Shown here in pieces: positions 1 through 7,654 of a stretch of DNA of 14,737 bases. The stretch spans positions 1 to 14,737 of the forward strand of contig DOUP01000076.1 in NCBI GenBank assembly GCA_003520545.1, in the 5' to 3' direction. Made by a program: the position numbers and the translations under genes. A model generated the notes under the pieces. That model worked only from the letters and a program-made list of their open reading frames with translations, was not told where the DNA came from and did not search any database. This DNA comes from Maritimibacter sp. Its GTDB lineage: Bacteria > Pseudomonadota > Alphaproteobacteria > Rhodobacterales > Rhodobacteraceae. Numbering within the stretch: position 1 is the stretch's first letter; each line of letters opens with the position of its first letter.

Positions 1-188
1 CCAAAGGGTCCGCCGTGGCGTCCGATGCCTTCTTCCCCTTCCCCGACGGGCTGATGGAAGCGGCAGCGGCGGGGGCCTCCTGCGTCATTCAGCCCGGCGG
101 CTCCATGCGCGATGACGAAGTGATCGCGGCGGCAGATGAGGCCGGTCTGGCCATGGTCTTTACCGGCATGCGGCATTTCCGGCACTGA
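1..188 (+). CDS. purH: Bifunctional phosphoribosylaminoimidazolecarboxamide formyltransferase / IMP cyclohydrolase, 3' end only
   Basis: This is the C-terminal tail of PurH, which performs the last two steps of IMP synthesis in the cytosol (AICAR formylation, then ring closure). The gene is cut by the window edge. The readable frame begins at base 3 and gives about 61 residues before the TGA at 186-188. The tail contains KGSAVASDAFFPFPDG, then a QPGGSMRDDEVIAAADE stretch, and ends in MVFTGMRHFRH. All of these are hallmarks of the AICAR transformylase domain at the extreme C-terminus of the family. The stop lies one base before the lspA ATG (TGA-T-ATG), so the two genes are probably co-transcribed and may be translationally coupled. 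Identification rests on recognising these conserved blocks. Confidence 0.93.
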   Translation, partial: KGSAVASDAFFPFPDGLMEAAAAGASCVIQPGGSMRDDEVIAAADEAGLAMVFTGMRHFRH

Positions 189-189
189 T

Positions 190-669
190 ATGCAGGCGCT
201 CTGGATCACAGCCTTCGTCACCTTCGTCGCCGATCAGGCGACCAAGTGGTACGTGGTGCAGGCGTTGAACCTGAAAACCGTGGGGGCCATCGACGTCTGG
301 CCCCCGTTCCTGAACTTCCGCATGGCGTGGAACGAGGGCGTGAATTTCGGGATGTTCAGCGACGCGGGCGATGCGCGGCGATGGATTCTCATCGGGGTCG
401 CGGTCGTCATCACCGCCGGCGTGCTTTACTGGGTGAAGCGTGACCGTATGGGCACAGTCGCTCAGCTCTTTGCGGGCGTTCTGGTGGGCGGCGCAATCGG
501 CAATGTGATCGACCGTATCGTCTATGGCGCGGTGGCCGATTTCCTCAATATGTCCTGCTGTGGCCTGAATAATCCCTTTTCTTTCAACCTGGCAGATATT
601 GCGATCTTCGCGGGTGCGATCGGCCTTATCTTGTTCGGCAAGCCGGGAAACGAGGCAAAGACCCCGTGA
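190..669 (+). CDS. lspA: Lipoprotein signal peptidase (signal peptidase II)
   Basis: LspA is an inner-membrane aspartyl protease that removes signal peptides from prolipoproteins just before the lipid-modified Cys. The 159-residue product has the usual family length and four hydrophobic segments (about residues 3-19, 64-81, 91-106 and 135-150). Family motifs are in order: ADQATK (14-19), WNEGVNFGMF (47-56), GGAIGNVIDR (100-109), VADF (115-118) and FNLAD (132-136). The catalytic aspartates should be D117 and D136. Their 19-residue separation matches the D124/D143 pair of the Pseudomonas enzyme. A longer frame opens at 136, but that start would overlap purH and add residues unlike the family N-terminus, so the ATG at 190 is preferred. 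A probable LspA substrate, the BamF-like lipoprotein, is encoded immediately downstream. Confidence 0.95.
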   Translation: MQALWITAFVTFVADQATKWYVVQALNLKTVGAIDVWPPFLNFRMAWNEGVNFGMFSDAGDARRWILIGVAVVITAGVLYWVKRDRMGTVAQLFAGVLVGGAIGNVIDRIVYGAVADFLNMSCCGLNNPFSFNLADIAIFAGAIGLILFGKPGNEAKTP

Positions 670-710
670 CGGCGGGAATCGAATACGATAAAGAAGGTCC
701 AAACGGGTGT

Positions 711-716
711 AGGAGG
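711..716 (+). promoter_or_regulatory. Strong Shine-Dalgarno for the BamF-like gene
   Basis: AGGAGG lies 5 bases before the ATG at 722 and only 2 bases before an in-frame GTG at 719. The spacing favours ATG 722 as the start. Confidence 0.7.
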
Positions 717-721
717 CAGTG

Positions 722-1258
722 ATGCGGTCCATTCGGATGACAACGGGTTTGGCGCTGGGCGCGCTGATGATCCTGTCGGCTTGTGCCGACAAGGAGCCGA
801 ATCTGATGAACATCCGGTCCGACACGCCGGACGAGTTTTCGATCCTGCCGACCAAGCCGCTCGAAGAACCCGAGGACTATGACACGCTTCCGACCCCGAC
901 GCCGGGGGGCACGAACCGTGCCGACGTGAACCCTAATGCCGACGCCGCCGTGGCTTTGGGCGGCACTGAAACCGCCGTGACGTCGAGCGGGACCACCGCC
1001 TCCGAGCGCGTGCTGGTCGCCCATGCAGGCCGCTACGGGGCCACGCCGAACATCCGCGAAGTGGTGGCCGCCGAAGACCTCGAATACCGGCGTGAAAACA
1101 ACGGTCGTCTGCTCGAACGCCTCTTCAACGTGAACGTCTACAACAAGAGCTACTCCGAGCAGGAGCTGGATCAGCATCTTGAACTGGATCGTCTCCGGGC
1201 GCGTAACCTGCCGACCCCGTCGGCGCCGCCGGACCCGCTTCGCACCTTCGACGAGTGA
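722..1258 (+). CDS. bamF: DUF3035 / BamF-like outer-membrane lipoprotein
   Basis: This is a predicted lipoprotein of the DUF3035 family, whose Caulobacter member BamF belongs to the beta-barrel outer-membrane protein assembly complex. The 178-residue product starts with a short basic, hydrophobic signal peptide. It has a lipobox, L18-S19-A20-C21, so C21 would be the lipidated N-terminus. The +2 residue is Ala rather than Asp, consistent with export to the outer membrane. The family signature RSDTPDEF (32-39) is followed by PLEEPEDYDTLPTPTPG, the usual proline-rich run. A charged, probably helical C-terminus follows, with RRENNGRLLERLF near residues 122-134. LspA, encoded 52 bases upstream, would process it. 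The gene symbol is by analogy; complex membership in this organism is inferred. Confidence 0.82.
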   Translation: MRSIRMTTGLALGALMILSACADKEPNLMNIRSDTPDEFSILPTKPLEEPEDYDTLPTPTPGGTNRADVNPNADAAVALGGTETAVTSSGTTASERVLVAHAGRYGATPNIREVVAAEDLEYRRENNGRLLERLFNVNVYNKSYSEQELDQHLELDRLRARNLPTPSAPPDPLRTFDE

Positions 1259-1339
1259 TCCTCGCCGATCACAGCGGCGTCAAGAAGGGTTGCGGCGAGC
1301 GACCCGTCGTCTAACTCTTCGCGTAACGGAGGGTTTCCC

Positions 1340-2707
1340 ATGAAGCGACTGATTTTTGCCTGCATTCTTACGCTGGTCTCGGTTCTGCCAGCCGCTGCGC
1401 AGGAGGTGACCGACACGGTTCTGGACAACGGCATGGACGTGGTGGTGATCGAGGATCACCGCGCGCCGGTCGTGGTCCACATGGTGTGGTATCGTGCGGG
1501 GGGCGCGGATGAGCCTGCGGGCAAATCCGGTATCGCGCATTTCCTTGAACACCTGCTGTTCAAAGGCACCGACGACATGGAACCCGGTGAGGTGCACCGC
1601 GTCGTGGCCGAGAACGGCGGGTCGAACAACGCCTTCACCTCCTATGACCAGACCGCGTATTTCGAACGGATCGCCGCCGACCGGCTTGAGCTGATGATGA
1701 CGATGGAAGCGGACCGGATGCGCGACCTGATCCTGACGGAAGAGGACATCAAGACCGAGCGCGACGTGATCCTGGAAGAACGCGCGACGCGGACCGACAA
1801 CAGCCCCGGTGCGCTGCTCAATGAACAGATGCAGGCCGCGCTGTTCATGAACCACCCATACGGAACGCCGCTGATCGGCTGGCGGCACGAGATGGAAACG
1901 CTGAACCGCGAGGATGCGATGGCGTTCTACCGGAAATACTACGCGCCCAACAACGCCGTGCTGGTCGTCGCGGGCGATGTGGACCCGGACGAGGTGATCG
2001 CGCTGGCCAAGAAGCACTACGGTCCTCTGGAGCCGACCGAAGGGCTGGAGCCGCGCGCGCGGCCCCTGGAGCCTGTGCCGCTCGCGCCGCGTCGCATGAC
2101 GCTGACGGATGATCGGGTCGGCCAGCCCTATGTGATCCGCAACTACATCGCGCCGTCCCGCGCAACCGGTGCACAGGAAGAAGCCGCCGCGATTGTCTAT
2201 CTCTCCGAGCTTCTGGGCGGCTCCTCGGCCACGTCGATCCTTGGCCGCGCTTTGGAGTTCGATCAGAAACTCGCCGTATCCACGTTTACCGGATACAGCG
2301 CGGAGGCCCTCGATCTGACCACCTTCACCATGGGCGTCGTGCCCGCGCAGGGTGTAACGCTGGAAGAGGCCGAAGCGGCGATGGACGCGGAGATCGCGCG
2401 GATGTTCGAAGAGGGGATCGATCCTGAACAATTCGAGCGGATCAAGACCCGCATCCGCGCCAATGACGTCTACGCCCGCGACAGCGCACGAGGGCTTGCA
2501 AACCGGTATGGCCGCGCCCTGACCACGGGTTTGACCCTTGAGGACGTGAAGGCCTGGCCGGATGTGCTTCAGGCAGTGACGCCCGAGGATGTGCTCGCGG
2601 TCGCCGAGAAAGTGCTGCAACCCACCCATAGCGTCACGGGTTACCTGGTGGCGCCCAGTTTGGCGCCCAGTTTGACGCCCGGTGGCGAAGAGGAGGTCGG
2701 CCAATGA
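1340..2707 (+). CDS. Secreted M16 family zinc metallopeptidase, catalytic subunit
   Basis: This is a periplasmic M16B peptidase (insulinase / mitochondrial processing peptidase fold) of 455 residues. A signal peptide covers about residues 1-20, with likely cleavage at AAA-Q21. The inverted zinc motif is HFLEH at 67-71: H67 and H71 bind zinc and E70 is catalytic. The third ligand is probably E147 in DVILEE, 76 residues after H71, as in MPP-beta. The Arg/Tyr substrate-binding pair normally found in the second half is missing; the matching stretch reads ALEFDQKLAVS. A GGAGG start signal lies about 6 bases before the ATG. The next gene, also M16, overlaps by 4 bases and carries the missing Arg/Tyr. 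The two products therefore probably work as one heterodimer. The physiological substrate is unknown. Confidence 0.92.
   Translation: MKRLIFACILTLVSVLPAAAQEVTDTVLDNGMDVVVIEDHRAPVVVHMVWYRAGGADEPAGKSGIAHFLEHLLFKGTDDMEPGEVHRVVAENGGSNNAFTSYDQTAYFERIAADRLELMMTMEADRMRDLILTEEDIKTERDVILEERATRTDNSPGALLNEQMQAALFMNHPYGTPLIGWRHEMETLNREDAMAFYRKYYAPNNAVLVVAGDVDPDEVIALAKKHYGPLEPTEGLEPRARPLEPVPLAPRRMTLTDDRVGQPYVIRNYIAPSRATGAQEEAAAIVYLSELLGGSSATSILGRALEFDQKLAVSTFTGYSAEALDLTTFTMGVVPAQGVTLEEAEAAMDAEIARMFEEGIDPEQFERIKTRIRANDVYARDSARGLANRYGRALTTGLTLEDVKAWPDVLQAVTPEDVLAVAEKVLQPTHSVTGYLVAPSLAPSLTPGGEEEVGQ
2650..2673 (+). repeat. Perfect 12-bp tandem duplication at the 3' end of the first M16 gene
   Basis: GGCGCCCAGTTT occurs at 2650-2661 and again immediately at 2662-2673. 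It is in frame and duplicates the tetrapeptide APSL near the C-terminus (VAPSLAPSLTPGG). The event looks like local slippage in a tail that tolerates length change. Confidence 0.85.
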
Positions 2708-4020
2708 CCCATATGATCCGGGCGCTTTTCGCGCTGCTTATCCTCGCGGTCCCTGCCCGGGCCGAGGTGGACATCCAGGAAGTCACCTCGCCCGGCGGGA
2801 TCGAGGCCTGGCTGGTCGAAGAGCACTCGATTCCCTTCGTGGCGCTGGAAATCAGCTTTCGCGGCGGGGCCTCGCTGGATGACGCGGGCAAGCGCGGGGC
2901 GACCAACCTGATGACCGGGCTTCTGGAAGAGGGGTCGGGCGATATGGACAGCCGTGCCTTTGCCGAGGCCAAGCAAGAGCTTGCGACCTCCATCGGGTTC
3001 GACATTTACGGCGACTCGATCTCCGTCTCCTCCCGGTTCCTGACAGAGAACATGGATGCAAGCACCGACCTGATCGCCGCATCGCTGACCGATCCGACGT
3101 TTTCCGAAGAAGCCATCGAGAGGGTGCGCGGCCAGGTTATTTCGCACCTCCGGTCCCGCGCGACCGATCCCGACGACATCGCGGGTGACGTTATGGCGGC
3201 GGCGGCCTACGGCGACCATCCCTATGGCCGCTATCTTGGCGGCACGGTCGAAAGCGTGACGGCGCTGACCCGTGACGACATCGTCGCAGCCTGGCGCAAC
3301 GCGATTGCGCGCGACCGGGTCTACGTGGCCGCCGTCGGCGATGTCACGCCGGAACAATTGGGCGCGTTGATGGACAAGGTGCTGGGCGATCTGCCGGAGA
3401 ACGGCAAGGATTTCCCGCCAGAAGTGGCCTTCGACCCCGAGCCGGGTGTCAGCGTGACCGATTTCGACACCCCGCAGTCTGTGGCACGCTTCGGCCAGCC
3501 GGGGATGAAGATCACCGATCCGGATTTCTTCGCGGCCTTCATCCTGAACACGGTCATGGGCGGTAGCGGGTTCGAAAGCCGCCTCATGGACGAAGTGCGC
3601 GAAAAACGGGGGCTGACCTACGGCATCGGCACCTACATGATCGATTCGGATTACACCGAGGCCCTGATGGGCAGCTTCTCCACCGTGAACCCGCGCATGG
3701 CCGAGGCGGTCGGCGTGGTGCAGGACGAATGGCGCAAGATGGCCGAAGAGGGCATCACCGAAGAGGAACTGGAGGCGGCCAAGCTTTACCTCACCGGCTC
3801 TTATCCGCTGCGGTTCGATGGAAACGCCCGCATCGCCGGAATGCTCGTCTCGATGCAGATGGACGGCTACTCCGTCGACTACCCGAAAACGCGCAACGAC
3901 AAGGTCAACGCGGTGACCCTGGAAGAAGCGAACCGGGTGGCGGCGGAGCTCTATGACCCGGACAACCTGCGCTTCTTCGTGGTCGGGCGTCCGGCCGAGC
4001 TGGAGCCCACCGTAAACTGA
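2704..4020 (+). CDS. Secreted M16 family peptidase-like protein, non-catalytic partner subunit
   Basis: This 438-residue M16 homologue has a signal peptide with likely cleavage at ARA20-E21. The HxxEH zinc motif is absent; the equivalent position reads ATNLMTGLLEEGS (66-78), so it should not bind catalytic zinc. It keeps the C-terminal substrate-binding motif REKRGLTYG, with R299 and Y306 seven residues apart as in MPP and pitrilysin-type enzymes. This is the mirror image of the upstream gene, and the two together would make one complete active site. The ATG overlaps the upstream stop (ATGA), and AGGAGG at 2691-2696 sits 7 bases before it. A second ATG at 2713 is too far from that site. Tight coupling fits production in equal amounts. 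Confidence 0.92.
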   Translation: MTHMIRALFALLILAVPARAEVDIQEVTSPGGIEAWLVEEHSIPFVALEISFRGGASLDDAGKRGATNLMTGLLEEGSGDMDSRAFAEAKQELATSIGFDIYGDSISVSSRFLTENMDASTDLIAASLTDPTFSEEAIERVRGQVISHLRSRATDPDDIAGDVMAAAAYGDHPYGRYLGGTVESVTALTRDDIVAAWRNAIARDRVYVAAVGDVTPEQLGALMDKVLGDLPENGKDFPPEVAFDPEPGVSVTDFDTPQSVARFGQPGMKITDPDFFAAFILNTVMGGSGFESRLMDEVREKRGLTYGIGTYMIDSDYTEALMGSFSTVNPRMAEAVGVVQDEWRKMAEEGITEEELEAAKLYLTGSYPLRFDGNARIAGMLVSMQMDGYSVDYPKTRNDKVNAVTLEEANRVAAELYDPDNLRFFVVGRPAELEPTVN

Positions 4021-4025
4021 TCGCG

Positions 4026-4065
4026 CGCCCGATTTCGCCTGCGGAACCGCTAGCGGAATCGGGCG
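4026..4065 (+). terminator. Possible terminator-like stem-loop between the M16 pair and mutL
   Basis: CGCCCGATT (4026-4034) pairs with AATCGGGCG (4057-4065). The stem can continue inward through another 3-4 pairs, and the loop holds the small palindrome CCGCTAGCGG. No U-run follows (the next bases are TGATCATG), so a Rho-independent terminator is not proven. It could instead attenuate or stabilise transcripts that run into mutL. Confidence 0.4.
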
Positions 4066-4087
4066 TGATCATGCTAGGTCTGGTGGC

Positions 4088-5938
4088 ATGTCGGACCCAG
4101 TCCCCAATATAAGCGCCCAACGCCCCATCATTCGTCAGCTTGATGACGCAGCGATCAATCGGATCGCCGCCGGTGAAGTCGTGGAGCGGCCTGCTTCGGC
4201 GGTGAAGGAACTCGTTGAGAACGCTGTCGATGCAGGGGCGACGCGGATCGAGGTGGCCTATGCCGATGGCGGCAAGACGCTGATCCGGGTCACCGATGAC
4301 GGCTGCGGGATCGAGGGCGCGGACCTTCCGCTGGCCCTGTCGCGTCATGCCACCTCGAAGATCGACGGAACGGACCTTCTGGACATTCACACCTTCGGGT
4401 TCCGGGGCGAGGCGCTGCCTTCGCTTGGCGCGGTCGGGCGGCTGACCATCACGTCGCGCGCCGAGGGCGACGCCGCGCAACTGCGCGTCGCGGGTGGAGA
4501 GATGGAGCCGGTGAAACCCGCCGCCCTGTCGCGCGGCACCGTGGTTGAACTGCGCGATCTGTTCTATGCCACGCCCGCGCGGCTCAAGTTCCTGCGCACC
4601 GACCGGGCCGAGGCGCAAGCGATCACAGACGTGGTCAAGCGCCTCGCCATGGCCGAGCCGCATATCGGGGTCACCCTGCGCGACGTGTCGGGTGGCGGCG
4701 AGGGGCGCGTGACGTTCCAGGCGCACCCGGAGCAGGGCGACCTGTTCGACGCATTGCACGCGCGACTGGGCGTTATCCTTGGCCGAGATTTCGCGGCGAA
4801 CGCGCTGCCCATTGATGCGCTACGCGAAGGCTTCCGGCTCACCGGATATGCCGCGCTGCCCACCTATTCACGCGGCGCGGCGGTGGCGCAGTTCCTCTTC
4901 GTCAACGGTCGCCCGGTGCGTGACAAGCTGCTCTACGGGGCGCTGCGCGGGGCCTATGCGGATTTCCTGTCGCGCGACCGGCATCCGGCGGCGGCGCTGT
5001 TCGTGACCTGCGATCCGAAACTTGTGGACGTGAACGTGCACCCGGCCAAGTCCGAGGTGCGGTTCCGGGAACCAGGGCTGGTGCGGGGTTTGATCGTCTC
5101 GTCCCTGCGTCACGCGCTGGCGGAGGCCGGGCACCGCGCGTCTTCCACCGTGGCCGACGCCACGCTTGGCGCGATGCGACCTGAGCCGACCGGCCCCCGC
5201 GTCTACCAGATGGATCGCCCGTCGTCCTCGCAGGTCCAGCATTCCTACCAATCCCAAGCCCCGGCGCAGGGCGCGATGGGGTTTGCCGAGCAACCCTCGG
5301 CCCGTTTCGAACCGCTGGAGCCGGATGTGCCAGAGGTGGAGGAGACCCCGCGCGAGGCCCTGCCGCTTGGTGCGGCGCGCGCGCAGGTGCATGAGAATTA
5401 CATCATCGCCCAGACCGAAACCGGCATGGTCATCGTGGACGGACACGCGGCGCACGAGCGGCTGAATTACGAAAAACTGAAACGCCAGATGGCGGAAAAC
5501 GGTGTCGCGCGTCAGGCGCTTTTGATCCCCGAGATCGTGGACCTGTCCGAAGGGGACGCCGCCCTGCTCCTGTCGATGGCGGATCAACTGGCGGCCATGG
5601 GCCTCGTCATCGAAGCCTTCGGCGGCGGGGCCATCGCGGTGCGCGAGACACCTGCGATCCTTGGCACGGTGAATGCCGAGGCGCTGATCCGTGACGTGCT
5701 CGACGAAGTGGCCGACCTGGGCACCACGACGCTGGTGCAGGAGAAGATCGAAGCGGTCCTGTCGCGCGTCGCCTGTCACGGCTCGATCCGGTCGGGCCGG
5801 TGGATGCGCGCCGAAGAGATGAACGCGCTTCTGCGCGAGATGGAGGCGACGCCGCATTCCGGCCAGTGCAACCATGGGCGGCCGACCTACGTCGAGCTGA
5901 AACTCTCCGATATTGAACGGCTGTTCGGGCGCACATGA
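4088..5938 (+). CDS. mutL: DNA mismatch repair protein MutL (endonuclease type)
   Basis: MutL couples MutS mismatch recognition to strand incision. The 616-residue protein has the N-terminal GHKL ATPase: ELVENAVDAG (41-50, with E41 the likely general base and N45 a Mg ligand), TDDGCGI (69-75), ATSKI and FGFRGEAL. Next come LFYATPARLKFL, FVNGRPVRDKLL and VDVNVHPAKSEVRF. A proline/glutamine-rich linker spans roughly residues 355-430. The C-terminal domain has D451-G-H-A-A-H-E457-R-L-N-Y-E462, matching the endonuclease pattern DxHA(x)2E(x)4E. ACHGSIRSGR and CNHGRPT (from C594) follow. These motifs indicate a nicking MutL, as expected in lineages without MutH. The N-terminus has a roughly 12-residue extension over E. 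coli MutL. The start site is weakly supported (only GGTGG upstream). Confidence 0.96.
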   Translation: MSDPVPNISAQRPIIRQLDDAAINRIAAGEVVERPASAVKELVENAVDAGATRIEVAYADGGKTLIRVTDDGCGIEGADLPLALSRHATSKIDGTDLLDIHTFGFRGEALPSLGAVGRLTITSRAEGDAAQLRVAGGEMEPVKPAALSRGTVVELRDLFYATPARLKFLRTDRAEAQAITDVVKRLAMAEPHIGVTLRDVSGGGEGRVTFQAHPEQGDLFDALHARLGVILGRDFAANALPIDALREGFRLTGYAALPTYSRGAAVAQFLFVNGRPVRDKLLYGALRGAYADFLSRDRHPAAALFVTCDPKLVDVNVHPAKSEVRFREPGLVRGLIVSSLRHALAEAGHRASSTVADATLGAMRPEPTGPRVYQMDRPSSSQVQHSYQSQAPAQGAMGFAEQPSARFEPLEPDVPEVEETPREALPLGAARAQVHENYIIAQTETGMVIVDGHAAHERLNYEKLKRQMAENGVARQALLIPEIVDLSEGDAALLLSMADQLAAMGLVIEAFGGGAIAVRETPAILGTVNAEALIRDVLDEVADLGTTTLVQEKIEAVLSRVACHGSIRSGRWMRAEEMNALLREMEATPHSGQCNHGRPTYVELKLSDIERLFGRT

Positions 5939-7173
5939 TCCAGATTGGTGACACCATGATCGACCTGAGCGATCCCCTGGTCCTCGCGGGGCTTATTGCG
6001 GGGGGCGTGCTCCTCCTGCTTGTGATCCTTTTGATCGTGCTCCTTGTGCGTTCGGGCCGCTCCACGGCGCTCGAAACGGAATTGGCGCAACAATTGGGCG
6101 GCATTTCCAACGCGGTCCAGCTTCTTGGGCAGGGTCAGGATCAACTCTCCGGCGGGCTGCGGACCGTGTCGGACACGCAGGCCAATGCGCAGACCCAGAT
6201 GATCCAGCGGATGGAAGCGCGACTGGCCGAGGTCCAGCACCAGATGCAGGAGCGACTCCACGAGAACGCCATGCGCTCGGCGCGCTCGCTGTCGGACCTT
6301 CAGGAGAAGATGAACGAAACGCTTTCTGGCTCGACCGTGAAGACCACCAAGTCGCTGACCGAATTGCAGGAGCGTCTTGCAACCATCGACAAGGCGCAGG
6401 CCAATATCGAGAAGCTCTCGGGCGATGTGCTGTCGTTGCAGGACATCCTGTCGAACAAGCAGACGCGCGGGGCCTTTGGGGAAATTCAACTGAATGACAT
6501 CGTGTCCAAGGCGCTGCCCTCCGACAGCTATTCGTTCCAGGAGACGCTGTCGAACGGCAAACGCGCGGATTGCCTGATCCACCTGCCGAACCCGCCCGGC
6601 CCGATCGTGATCGACTCGAAGTTCCCGCTGGAGGCCTACGAGTCGCTGCGAAAGGCCGACACGCCGCAGCAGCTAACCGAAGCCGCGCGAATGATGAAAA
6701 CGGCGGTGCGCGCGCATATCAAGGCGATTAGCGCGAAGTATATCATCGAAGGTGAGACCGCGGACGGCGCGTTGATGTTCCTGCCCTCGGAAGCCGTCTA
6801 TGCCGAGCTTCACGCCAACTTCCCCGAGATCGTGCGCGAAGGCTTTGACGCGCGGGTCTGGATCGTGTCGCCCACCACCTGCATGGCGACGCTCAACACC
6901 ATGCGCGCCATCCTGAAAGATGCGCGGATGCGCGAACAGGCGGGGGCAATCCGCAAGGAACTCCACTTGCTTTTCGCGGATGTGAACCGGTTGGGCGACC
7001 GGGTCGAGAACCTCGACCGGCACTTCCACCAGGCGTCGAAAGACATCGCGGATATCAAGATTTCTGCGGAGAAAGCAGGGCGCCGGGCGCAACGTCTGGA
7101 CAACTTCGATTTCGAAGAACTGGCCCCGGATGCCGAGGATGCGGCGGCGGTTGTCAGCCTGCCAAAGACCTGA
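5935..7173 (+). CDS. rmuC: RmuC family DNA recombination-limiting protein
   Basis: RmuC-family proteins limit recombination at inverted repeats and have a predicted PD-(D/E)xK-like nuclease fold. The 412-residue protein begins with one membrane-spanning segment (about 15-38). A long coiled-coil region follows (about 45-165) and then the RmuC domain. Recognisable blocks are TRGAFGEIQL (178-187, E183), ADCLIHLP (211-218, D212) and VIDSKFPLEAYESL (225-238, D227 and K229), followed by GALMFLPSEAVYAEL and RVWIVSPTTCMATL. The start codon overlaps the mutL stop as ATGA, tying it to a repair gene. A second in-frame ATG at 5956, preceded by GGTGA, is equally plausible and would shorten the N-terminus by 7 residues without touching the membrane segment. 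Confidence 0.92.
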   Translation: MIQIGDTMIDLSDPLVLAGLIAGGVLLLLVILLIVLLVRSGRSTALETELAQQLGGISNAVQLLGQGQDQLSGGLRTVSDTQANAQTQMIQRMEARLAEVQHQMQERLHENAMRSARSLSDLQEKMNETLSGSTVKTTKSLTELQERLATIDKAQANIEKLSGDVLSLQDILSNKQTRGAFGEIQLNDIVSKALPSDSYSFQETLSNGKRADCLIHLPNPPGPIVIDSKFPLEAYESLRKADTPQQLTEAARMMKTAVRAHIKAISAKYIIEGETADGALMFLPSEAVYAELHANFPEIVREGFDARVWIVSPTTCMATLNTMRAILKDARMREQAGAIRKELHLLFADVNRLGDRVENLDRHFHQASKDIADIKISAEKAGRRAQRLDNFDFEELAPDAEDAAAVVSLPKT

Positions 7174-7234
7174 TCCGGCTTGCCCCGACCGTCCGGCTGA
7201 CGCAGAATGCAGACGAACAGGCAAAAGGTGAATC

Positions 7235-7555
7235 ATGCTCGAAATCAGTCCCTCCCGCGTTGCCCGGATCATCGTTCAGGCCCGCGACATGGACGCGAAC
7301 GCCCGCGTGATCCGCAGCTATATTTCCGACCTCAACACCGACGAACAGGCGAGCCTCGTCGCGGTTTACTGGATCGGGCGCGATACCTTCACCGCCGATG
7401 ATCTGGCGGAAGCCATCGAGACCGCCAAGGTCGAGGCAACCGCGCCGACCGAGGATTACCTGCTGGGCGAAACCATGTTGGCGGACTACCTGGAATCGGG
7501 ATTGGAGGCGCTTGGCTATGATGTTGAGGACCTCGAAGACGAACACCTCAAGTAA
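7235..7555 (+). CDS. DUF3775 domain protein, function unknown
   Basis: This small acidic protein of 106 residues matches my recollection of the DUF3775 family. The N-terminus reads LEISPSRVARIIVQARDMDA, followed by IRSYISDLNTDEQASLVAVYW. The C-terminus has YLLGETMLADYLESGLEALGYDVEDLE, the family's most conserved block. No catalytic motif, signal peptide or membrane segment is visible, so it is probably cytosolic. The start at 7235 is preceded by AAGGTGA with short spacing. It is the last plus-strand gene of the left block, 61 bases after rmuC and upstream of a hairpin cluster. No function is known to me for this family, and the neighbours do not suggest one. Confidence 0.8.
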   Translation: MLEISPSRVARIIVQARDMDANARVIRSYISDLNTDEQASLVAVYWIGRDTFTADDLAEAIETAKVEATAPTEDYLLGETMLADYLESGLEALGYDVEDLEDEHLK

Positions 7556-7585
7556 CGCTTTCAACGTGCCGAAAATATCCACACT

Positions 7586-7610
7586 GCCCGGACGCCGAAG
7601 GCGGCCGGGC
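7586..7610 (+). terminator. GC-rich hairpin after the DUF3775 gene
   Basis: GCCCGG (7586-7591) and CGCC (7593-7596) pair with GGCG (7600-7603) and CCGGGC (7605-7610). There is one A/G mismatch and a GAA loop. TTAT follows. It lies 30 bases after the DUF3775 stop in a convergent gene junction, so it is probably the first part of a terminator. Confidence 0.6.
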
Positions 7611-7619
7611 TTATCATGT

Positions 7620-7642
7620 GCGGGCGCCAGCCCGCGCCTTTT
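7620..7642 (+). terminator. Second hairpin with short T-run in the convergent junction
   Basis: GCGGGC (7620-7625) pairs with GCCCGC (7630-7635) around a 4-base loop. GCC and then TTTT (7639-7642) follow. With the preceding hairpin this makes a tandem terminator for the left block, just before the end of the minus-strand phosphatase gene. Confidence 0.6.
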
Positions 7643-7654
7643 GGAAAAACGACT

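Noticed and set aside
1263..1279. A small CGCCG/CGGCG hairpin between the bamF-like and M16 genes
   Set aside because: It has only 5 pairs, a 7-base loop and no T-run. This is expected by chance in GC-rich DNA.
1280..2704. A 474-codon minus-strand frame opposite the first M16 gene
   Set aside because: It mirrors the coding frame of the real gene, has the biased composition of an antisense translation and has no family motif.
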